Position numbers and translations under genes: made by a program. The notes under the pieces are model-generated. The model saw only the letters and a program-made list of their open reading frames with translations, ran no database searches and had not been told where the DNA came from. A DNA stretch of 64,000 nt from an uncultured Ignatzschineria sp. (GTDB lineage Bacteria; Pseudomonadota; Gammaproteobacteria; Cardiobacteriales; Wohlfahrtiimonadaceae), in the NCBI GenBank assembly GCA_945639195.1, contig CALZEE010000007.1:1-64000 (forward strand). Reading direction: 5' to 3'. Positions 56,421 through 64,000 of this stretch are shown one piece after another (within the stretch, counting starts at the first letter, position 1; every line of letters starts with the position of its first letter).

Positions 56421-57533
<1,113 letters not shown>

Positions 57534-57542
57534 CTATGCGCT

Positions 57543-58055
57543 TTAAAGCGTTAAACCTTTTGCACCGCGGACAAGTCCTAGTGCACCTGATCGTACAATT
57601 TCGATGATCTCAAAATCTCTCACAGCGACAATAAAGGCATCGAGTTTTTCTTGAGTTCCTGTCATTTCGATTGTGTACGATAGGGGGGTTACATCAATGA
57701 TACGACCTCTAAACATCTCGTTGATACGGAAGAGTTCTGATCGGTTCTGGCCTTCAGCTGGAATCTTAATCAGCATCATTTCACGCTCAACATAAGCACT
57801 ATCGCAAAGATCTGTAAGTTTGACAACATCAATCAGTTTATTGAGTTGTTTAACGATCTGTTCAACAACATGGTTGTTGGCAATAGTCACTAAAGTGAGT
57901 CGCGAAAGCGACGGATCATCCGTAGGGGCAACACAGAGGCTCTCAATGTTGTATCCACGTGCGGAAAATAGGTTTACTACTCTTGAAAGTGCGCCGGCTT
58001 CGTTCTCCATTAAGATCGAAATAATATGACGCGAAGTTTCTGTATTAAATGTCAT
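57543..58055 (-). CDS. ilvN: Acetolactate synthase small (regulatory) subunit
   Basis: A 170-residue subunit with an N-terminal ACT domain (HIISILMENEAGALSRVVNLF) and a C-terminal regulatory domain. The subunit raises activity and gives valine feedback inhibition. It starts 11 bases after the large-subunit stop, with AAGGGAGAAAAAG before it. Length and sequence are closest to IlvH/IlvN; naming between these isozymes is not decidable from the window. Confidence 0.93.
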   Translation of the reverse strand: MTFNTETSRHIISILMENEAGALSRVVNLFSARGYNIESLCVAPTDDPSLSRLTLVTIANNHVVEQIVKQLNKLIDVVKLTDLCDSAYVEREMMLIKIPAEGQNRSELFRINEMFRGRIIDVTPLSYTIEMTGTQEKLDAFIVAVRDFEIIEIVRSGALGLVRGAKGLTL

Positions 58056-58066
58056 CTTTTTCTCCC

Positions 58067-59809
58067 TTAAACTTGGCTTAAGCCTTCTTTTAACGTATTT
58101 TCCATTTTATCGCGGCCCGCTAAGATCATTTCGTGATGACCTTTACCAGCAGGAATCATTGGGTAAACATTCTCGCCAGGGTCCGTAATAAAATCGAGGA
58201 ATATGGTTTTATCTTTCTGTTTGAAAGCTTCTCTAAGAGCGGGTTCAACATCACTTGGTTTATGAACTTGAATACCGCTATGACCATAAGCCTCAGCTAA
58301 TTTAACGAAATCTGGAAGCGAGTCAAAGTAACTCATGCAGTAACGCTTTTGGAAGAAGAATTCTTGCCATTGACGTACCATTCCGAGATATCCGTTATTG
58401 AGGTTAATAATTTTTACAGGTGAACAATACTGAAGCATTGTTGAGAGCTCTTGGAGCATCATCTGGATACTTCCATCCCCTGTAATACAAGCAACATCTC
58501 TATCTGGGCGAGCAATCTTTGCACCCATTGCTGCCGGTAAACCGAAGCCCATGGTGCCAAGTCCTCCTGAGTTGAGCCACTGACGTGGTTCATCAAAAGG
58601 ATAGTATTGCGCAGCCCACATCTGATGTTGACCTACATCTGAAGTCACAATAGCTCTACCTTCTGTGACTTCAAAAAGTTTTTCTACGACAAACTGAGGC
58701 TTGATAATTACATCACTCTTCTCATAATCGAGAGAGCGCATATCACGCCACTCTTCGATTTGATCCCACCATTTTTTGAGTTCTGCTTGATTCAATGTTC
58801 CTTGTTTTTCAGCATGGATTGCATTGAGTTCTTCAAGAACAGGTTGGAGCTGTCCAACAATTGGGAGATCAACTGCCACATTTTTGGCGATAGATGAAGG
58901 ATCCACATCCACATGGATGATTTTCGCATGCGGGCAGAAAGTTTCTAATGTACCAGTAATTCGGTCATCGAAACGAGCGCCAAGCGCAACGAGAACATCG
59001 CAGTGATGCATTGCCATGTTTGCTTCATAAGTTCCATGCATGCCGAGCATACCAAGGAACTGCTTGTCTGTTCCTTCATAAGCACCTAGTCCCATTAAGG
59101 TACTGGTGATAGGAAGATTTAAATCTTTTACAAATTGACGAAGTTCATTATGTGCTTCGCCAATAATGATCCCGCCCCCTGTATAGACCATTGGACGTTC
59201 GGCTTGCATGATTAAATCATAAGCACGAGCAATCTGTTTTGAGTGGCCTTTGACAGTTGGGTTATAAGAGCGCATGGCGATCTCTTCTGGGTACTCAAAT
59301 TCTGTTTCATGGACCGTAATATCTTTTGGAAGGTCAATGACAACTGGGCCAGGGCGACCTGTTGTAGCGATATAAAACGCTTTTTTTATCGTGAGTGCTA
59401 GATCTTTAACATCTTTCACTAAGAAGTTATGTTTGACACATGGAAGGGTAATTCCGACAGTATCAACTTCTTGGAATGCGTCATTCCCAATTAAGCTTGT
59501 GGCGACTTGTCCTGAGAAGACAATCATTGGGATTGAATCCATATAAGCAGTTGCAATACCGGTAACAGCATTTGTCAGTCCAGGGCCTGAGGTCACTAAG
59601 ACGACGCCTGGTTTTCCTGTTGTGCGCGCATAACCATCTGCAGCATGCGTTGCTGCTTGTTCATGGCGGACAAGAATGTGTTCGATTTTGTCTTGTTTAT
59701 AAATCTCGTCGTATAAGGGTAATACGGCACCGCCAGGGTAGCCGAAGATACACTCCACATTTTCCTTGATTAAGGAGTGGATAACGATTTCTGCACCGCT
59801 TAATTTCAC
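58067..59809 (-). CDS. ilvB: Acetolactate synthase large (catalytic) subunit
   Basis: A 580-residue ThDP-dependent enzyme that makes acetolactate or acetohydroxybutyrate. FGYPGGAVLPLYDEIYKQ starts the N-terminal domain, VRHEQAATHAADGYAR holds the catalytic Glu, and GDGSIQMMLQELSTMLQY and LNNGYLGMVRQWQE form the ThDP/Mg site. The start is GTG, preceded by AGGAGAT. No Ile/Val/Leu leader peptide is visible in the 180 bases upstream. Could equally be labelled ilvI or ilvG by isozyme. Confidence 0.94.
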   Translation of the reverse strand: MKLSGAEIVIHSLIKENVECIFGYPGGAVLPLYDEIYKQDKIEHILVRHEQAATHAADGYARTTGKPGVVLVTSGPGLTNAVTGIATAYMDSIPMIVFSGQVATSLIGNDAFQEVDTVGITLPCVKHNFLVKDVKDLALTIKKAFYIATTGRPGPVVIDLPKDITVHETEFEYPEEIAMRSYNPTVKGHSKQIARAYDLIMQAERPMVYTGGGIIIGEAHNELRQFVKDLNLPITSTLMGLGAYEGTDKQFLGMLGMHGTYEANMAMHHCDVLVALGARFDDRITGTLETFCPHAKIIHVDVDPSSIAKNVAVDLPIVGQLQPVLEELNAIHAEKQGTLNQAELKKWWDQIEEWRDMRSLDYEKSDVIIKPQFVVEKLFEVTEGRAIVTSDVGQHQMWAAQYYPFDEPRQWLNSGGLGTMGFGLPAAMGAKIARPDRDVACITGDGSIQMMLQELSTMLQYCSPVKIINLNNGYLGMVRQWQEFFFQKRYCMSYFDSLPDFVKLAEAYGHSGIQVHKPSDVEPALREAFKQKDKTIFLDFITDPGENVYPMIPAGKGHHEMILAGRDKMENTLKEGLSQV

Positions 59810-59989
59810 AGGATCTCCTCTCTTTTAAATATATATCATCGATCAAATGAGTATCGATAGTCACTTTACATCTTGTTCAAAGATCATTATTAATATCATT
59901 ATCTTAGAAATTGAACGATTGATGTAAAGCGTAGTGGTTATTTTAGTTTGTTATTTTATCCGATGGTTTATCAGAACGAATGGCCAAAC

Positions 59990-61273
59990 TTAAAACGCTT
60001 CTATGCGAATAAATTTCGCCGCTTCGACACTCTCATTTAACATAGCATTATTAATGAGTTTTTCTACACTTTCTTCAACTGTTTTTTCAGTGAGAATGAT
60101 AATGCTTTGATTCTCTTTGTAAAGTTTAATTTCAAACGGTGATTTTAATGCATCTGCTGCAATGACATTTAATTGCTCGATAAGCGCATTGCTATCGGCG
60201 TCCTCGAGATATTGAACATTAATATAAAAGTTTGACGAGAATTGTTTTTGATCAATAATCGGCAATGACTTTAGTGCTGAATTCTTGAAACCAAGCGAAG
60301 GTGCACTCATTTTAATCTGCTGGTTATGAATAATTTCAATAAGATCCGCAACAACGGCTGAAGCTGTTGCTTCACTTCCGGCACCACGTCCGCTCATAAA
60401 TTGTTCACCAACAGCATTTCCTTGGATAAAGACACCATTTAAAACGCCATTCACATTCGCAAACGGATGTGAAAGCGGCACAAGTGTAGGGTGAACTCTT
60501 AATTCAATCCCTTGAGTGCTTTTACGGGCAATTCCGAGGTGTTTAATCGCGTAGCCTTCAGCGTGGCTGATGGTAATGTCGGCAGCCGTTAATGTGTCGA
60601 TCCCTTCCGCGTAAATCGCATTGAAGTTTAGCGGTGTTCCAAAAGCAGTAGAGGCTAAGATCGTGAGCTTATGGGCAGCATCAATTCCTTTAATATCAAA
60701 AGTAGGATCCGCTTCAGCATAACCAAGCGCTTGCGCTTCTTTTAAGCAGACATCAAACGCAACGCCTTTTTCACTCATTTCAGTCAGAATGTAATTAGAT
60801 GTACCGTTAATAATCCCCATGACAGAATCGATGTTATTGGCAGCTAATCCTTCACGAAGCACTTTTAAAATCGGAATTCCTCCGGCAACAGATGCTTCAA
60901 ATCGTAAAAATACACCATTAGCTTCAGCAAGCTGAAGGAGTTCATTGCCATGTGTTGCAATCAACTCTTTATTCGCTGTAATCACTGATTTTTTATTATT
61001 CAGCGCAGTCTTAATATAGGTAAGGGCGGGTTCTATGCCGCCAATAAGCTCAATAACGATATCAATATCATGGTTGCTAATAATCTCATCAATATTGGTG
61101 GTGAGATTTAACTGGTGGGGGTTGTCTCTTTCAAGTGTCCGCACAAAGACTTTCTCTATGACAGGGGTTTGAGAGATACGACGGGCAATTTCTTGCGCAT
61201 TTTTTGTTAATACAGCAGCAACACCAGAGGCGACAGTGCCAAGACCAATTAGTCCTACTTTAAGAGGCTCCAT
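59990..61273 (-). CDS. hom: Homoserine dehydrogenase
   Basis: A 427-residue monofunctional enzyme reducing aspartate semialdehyde to homoserine (Thr, Met, Ile supply). KVGLIGLGTVASGVAAVL is the NAD(P)-binding loop; TANKELIATHG and GIINGTSNYILTEMSEKG are catalytic-domain signatures. A C-terminal ACT domain (about 345-427) gives likely threonine feedback. It stands alone, with a TACAAT box in the upstream gap (61387-61392). Confidence 0.94.
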   Translation of the reverse strand: MEPLKVGLIGLGTVASGVAAVLTKNAQEIARRISQTPVIEKVFVRTLERDNPHQLNLTTNIDEIISNHDIDIVIELIGGIEPALTYIKTALNNKKSVITANKELIATHGNELLQLAEANGVFLRFEASVAGGIPILKVLREGLAANNIDSVMGIINGTSNYILTEMSEKGVAFDVCLKEAQALGYAEADPTFDIKGIDAAHKLTILASTAFGTPLNFNAIYAEGIDTLTAADITISHAEGYAIKHLGIARKSTQGIELRVHPTLVPLSHPFANVNGVLNGVFIQGNAVGEQFMSGRGAGSEATASAVVADLIEIIHNQQIKMSAPSLGFKNSALKSLPIIDQKQFSSNFYINVQYLEDADSNALIEQLNVIAADALKSPFEIKLYKENQSIIILTEKTVEESVEKLINNAMLNESVEAAKFIRIEAF

Positions 61274-61440
61274 GATAGATATAAATTCTCCAATGATTAA
61301 TGAATAAAAATGATTTTCAGTGAGTCGTTAATGTTTTCAACTGGATGTATCATTAAGGATTGAAAAAGGGTACTTTCTGATTTGAAATTGTAGCCTGAAA
61401 TACGCTTTTTTCTAAGTTTACCTGATTTTTTGAAAAGTGG

Positions 61441-61471
61441 AAAACCTGCGTGAATCTTAAGCAGGTTTTTC
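61441..61471. terminator. Intrinsic terminator downstream of elbB
   Basis: AAAACCTGC (61441-61449) pairs perfectly with GCAGGTTTT (61461-61469) with T and A tracts on both sides. It lies about 75 bases beyond the elbB stop on the minus strand, before hom. Confidence 0.75.
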
Positions 61472-61543
61472 TTTTCTATTTTTTGAAAATATTAATGTAA
61501 ATTAGCTGTTTTCAACAAGTTAAGATAACTGGTGTATTGCATG

Positions 61544-62221
61544 CTAGAGAGATTTAAATGCATCAACACAAGCGATTGCTCCAGAGAAAACTTCAAAGGG
61601 CGTTGCTTTGCCATCCATATACGCACCACTTGTAATGAGGGCGTATTGATGATCAATATGCGCTTCATCAATATTGGTCGGAATATGAGCGATATCCCAT
61701 GCGGCTAATGCGGGCAGGAAATCCCCGGCATTTTCAACTTTGCCAAAAGAGATTGAAGCATCTTTAATGCCGGATTCTTTTAGCGCAAGGGCGAGTGCCA
61801 TAGGGGCTGCGCAGATTGCAATAATAGGGGTCTTTCTAGCGAGAGCCTCTCGAAGTTTATCACCGATATCTGTTTGTAAGGTTGCGTCTAGACCATTTTC
61901 TAAAAAATTCGTAAAGTTTTTGATGACGCCAAATCCGCCCGCCATGGCAATACCATCGACTTTAGAAAGATCAAGCGCTTCAATGGGATTGATTGTGCCT
62001 CTAGCAATCCTTGCTGCTTCTTCTAATATATGGCGGGGAGGTTCAGTGGATGAGCCGTCTAAATGATTGATGGTCTCTTTTTGTAAACGATTAGGGGCAT
62101 AAAAGGAGACGGAGTACCCGGATTTGCTTAAGGCAATATTTAAAGCAGTTGCTTCAGTAATTTCTGCGCCATCTAAATGACCGCAGCCGGCAAGAATTAA
62201 GGCAAAATGTTGATGCTTCAT
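61544..62221 (-). CDS. elbB: ElbB-family glyoxalase / isoprenoid biosynthesis-associated protein
   Basis: A 225-residue DJ-1/PfpI-fold protein. LILAGCGHLDGAEITEATAL, the GFGVIKNFTNF segment and ICAAPMALAL, the nucleophile-elbow Cys region, are typical of ElbB. The E. coli homologue has weak glyoxalase activity and a loose link to isoprenoid synthesis. GAGGAGG precedes two possible starts: GTG 62224 and ATG 62221; the ATG is better spaced. It is divergent from the TPR gene. Confidence 0.9.
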   Translation of the reverse strand: MKHQHFALILAGCGHLDGAEITEATALNIALSKSGYSVSFYAPNRLQKETINHLDGSSTEPPRHILEEAARIARGTINPIEALDLSKVDGIAMAGGFGVIKNFTNFLENGLDATLQTDIGDKLREALARKTPIIAICAAPMALALALKESGIKDASISFGKVENAGDFLPALAAWDIAHIPTNIDEAHIDHQYALITSGAYMDGKATPFEVFSGAIACVDAFKSL

Positions 62222-62366
62222 CACGCTTTCCTCCTCAGGATGGGGTGGTAATAATTAACACTCAGCAGACTTTTACGCTAAAATAAGCGAATAAATCAGT
62301 CTGTTTAATAATAACAGAATAAAATAAAGTCGGTGAATGACGAGTTTTAAAGGGAGTTATGGCAGC

Positions 62367-64000
62367 ATGAAAAAAATGATGAGTCTGTTTCTGTTTTTGG
62401 TGTGTGTAACCCACCCAGTCTCCTTTGCGGAAATTGATTCTCCAGAAAATAGTGCGCAAAAAGGCACTGCTAGCGATATCGCTCAAGATCCATCCCTTGT
62501 TGAGGAATCTGAGATTACGAGCGGATTTTATAATGAATCAGATGCGGCAGAAATTTATGATTTCTTGGCGGCTGAAATCGCCTCAAAAAGAGAAGATTGG
62601 GATAGTGCAAAGACTCACTATGATTCACTGATTGCCAAAAATAGTGATCCCGCACTACTTGAGAGACGGATACAGCTAGATCTTGCCGAGGGTAATATTG
62701 CAGAAGCATTGCCTTTTATTCAAAAACTGATTGTTCAAGATCCAACAAATTTGGCGAATTATAATCTCCTTGCAGAAGCTTATCTGTTAACCGGCGATTT
62801 TGAATATGCTGCGCGGACCTACAATCATCTTGTTGAGATGATCTATTTGAATAATGATGGGGCGCTTGAAACAACGCCTTATTTTGCGATATTGAAAAAA
62901 TTCCATGAATTTGAGCTATCGCTAGAAGATCAATTAACGCTCTTTAAACATCTTGCGGCACTCGAAGAGTACGATGCCTTTCCTCATGTTTTATTAGCGG
63001 GTTTTTTAATTGATAATTCTCGATTTTCTGAAGCGGAGAGCTATCTCGAGAGAGCGTTGCAACTCAATCCTGACAATGCAAAGATTTATACCCTTTATAC
63101 ATATATCTATTGGAATGAAGGGCGACCAGATAAAGCAATTGCACTTTTAGAAGAGGCTTATGGGCAATATTTTGATCCGGAAATTGGGCTTGAGCTTGCA
63201 AATGCATTGATTACTAATTTTGAATATGAGGATGCATATCAACATCTCGTACGTCTGATGATCTCTACCAATGAGGCGCCTGTCGTATTTGAGAAGTTTA
63301 TTGGAATGGCTTATGTGATGGGCAATTATGACAATATTTTGAATATGTTAGAATTGCGACTTGATCAGCCTGAAGTATTGACGCGTGCGGTGCTTAATTT
63401 ATTCTATTTCTCAGAGATTTTAGGAAATAGTGAAGCACTTCTAAAGGTATTGCCGGAGATTGAAGATCCGACCCCCGAATATGCCGAGGCAATTTATACA
63501 ATTAAAGCTAAAATAGCCCTTCTAGAGGGAGATTATCTTCGTTTTAACGATTATTTTGAGAGCATTGCTTCATTAGAAACAATGAGTGAAGCAGGTATTG
63601 CGCTTAAAAAAATGTTAATGCTGCAAGAAGCGAAAAAGTATGATCTGTTAGATCAAGAGCTTGCTAAGAAAGGAGATCTGTTAAAATCAGAAAACTCAGC
63701 TTACCTTGCGTTCTTAAAATCGATGAGTGCGTTTGGTCATAAAAACTACGAGCAAATGATTGAGATCTTGCAAGAAGAGATCCGAAATAATCCCCAAGAT
63801 GCGATTGCTTATAACGCCCTCGGTTACTCATTGGTGGAGATTGATCCCAAAAATGCAAAAATGGCGTTACCTTTTATTTCTAAGGCGAATTTAATGATGC
63901 CGGGTCAAGACTTTATTGAAGATAGTTTGGCGTGGACTTATTATCAATTAGGGGATTTACAGCGTGCAAAAAAATATATTGTGAAGGCATATCACAAGAA
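62367..64000 (+). CDS. Secreted TPR-repeat protein (3' end beyond window)
   Basis: About 544 codons are present without a stop up to the window end, so the gene continues outside. A signal peptide (MKKMMSLFLFLVCVTHPVSFA) spans residues 1-21, after AGGGAG at 62351-62356. The rest is helical with TPR-like repeats, for example NYNLLAEAYLLTGDFEYAAR and PDNAKIYTLYTYIYWNEGRP, and at the end FIEDSLAWTYYQLGDLQRAK. It resembles large periplasmic or outer-membrane TPR proteins of Pseudomonas type. A scaffold role is family-level inference. Confidence 0.85.
   Translation, partial: MKKMMSLFLFLVCVTHPVSFAEIDSPENSAQKGTASDIAQDPSLVEESEITSGFYNESDAAEIYDFLAAEIASKREDWDSAKTHYDSLIAKNSDPALLERRIQLDLAEGNIAEALPFIQKLIVQDPTNLANYNLLAEAYLLTGDFEYAARTYNHLVEMIYLNNDGALETTPYFAILKKFHEFELSLEDQLTLFKHLAALEEYDAFPHVLLAGFLIDNSRFSEAESYLERALQLNPDNAKIYTLYTYIYWNEGRPDKAIALLEEAYGQYFDPEIGLELANALITNFEYEDAYQHLVRLMISTNEAPVVFEKFIGMAYVMGNYDNILNMLELRLDQPEVLTRAVLNLFYFSEILGNSEALLKVLPEIEDPTPEYAEAIYTIKAKIALLEGDYLRFNDYFESIASLETMSEAGIALKKMLMLQEAKKYDLLDQELAKKGDLLKSENSAYLAFLKSMSAFGHKNYEQMIEILQEEIRNNPQDAIAYNALGYSLVEIDPKNAKMALPFISKANLMMPGQDFIEDSLAWTYYQLGDLQRAKKYIVKAYHK

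Noticed and set aside
59810..59989. Branched-chain amino-acid leader peptide upstream of ilvB
   Set aside because: No short frame rich in Ile, Val or Leu codons is visible on the minus strand in this gap.

Overview
The window is a stretch of an AT-rich gammaproteobacterial chromosome. The core loci have typical gammaproteobacterial neighbourhoods: lolB-ispE / tRNA-Gln / prs, rpmH-rnpA-yidD-yidC-mnmE, xerD-dsbC, yhbY next to rlmE-ftsH, and ilvB-ilvN-ilvC. Base composition and the mix of genes would fit an Ignatzschineria/Wohlfahrtiimonas-like lineage, but I cannot prove a genus from the sequence alone.

Positions 1 to about 16.3 kb are accessory DNA. The first 1.6 kb has no convincing gene and looks eroded. 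A 180-residue coiled-coil protein and an Integrase_1-type tyrosine recombinase follow. Next comes a tight three-gene operon (3259-9351): an MmeI/YeeA-like adenine DNA methyltransferase without a visible nuclease domain, a DEAH-type helicase, and a GIY-YIG (T5orf172-like) nuclease. I read this as a composite restriction-type defence system in which the three enzymatic jobs sit on separate proteins. It is the best candidate for an undescribed system here. A second, phage-satellite-like element follows (9484-16071): an XRE repressor with two C-terminal membrane helices, a divergent operator region, a ribbon-helix-helix protein, a Toprim primase-helicase, an AlpA-like protein, a PIN-domain cargo protein and a second tyrosine integrase.

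From 16.4 kb to the end the DNA is chromosomal. 16.5-25.6 kb holds two unknown proteins, a MerR/MATE pair with a textbook 19-bp-spacer MerR promoter, an FUSC transporter, a nitrilase-family hydrolase, xanthine phosphoribosyltransferase and a B12-binding radical SAM protein. Then comes about 1.8 kb of AT-rich DNA without genes. 27.6-44 kb carries isoprenoid, lipoprotein-sorting and PRPP genes, leuA behind a leucine-rich leader peptide, metK, the L34/RNase P/membrane-insertion cluster, a long Ala/Lys/Glu-repeat lipoprotein, a Na/Pi transporter, and xerD-dsbC. 44-64 kb carries RNA modification (yhbY, rlmE, ttcA), ftsH, aminosugar catabolism (nagA and a SIS-type deaminase), accA, class II DAHP synthase, the ilv operon, homoserine dehydrogenase, elbB, and a secreted TPR protein cut by the window end.

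Across the chromosomal part, but almost absent from the first 16 kb, the octamer CCGGCAWT recurs on both strands in coding and intergenic DNA. By hand count there are roughly 30 copies against about 2 expected by chance. It behaves like an uptake-type or other genome-architecture motif, and its absence supports a foreign origin for the island.
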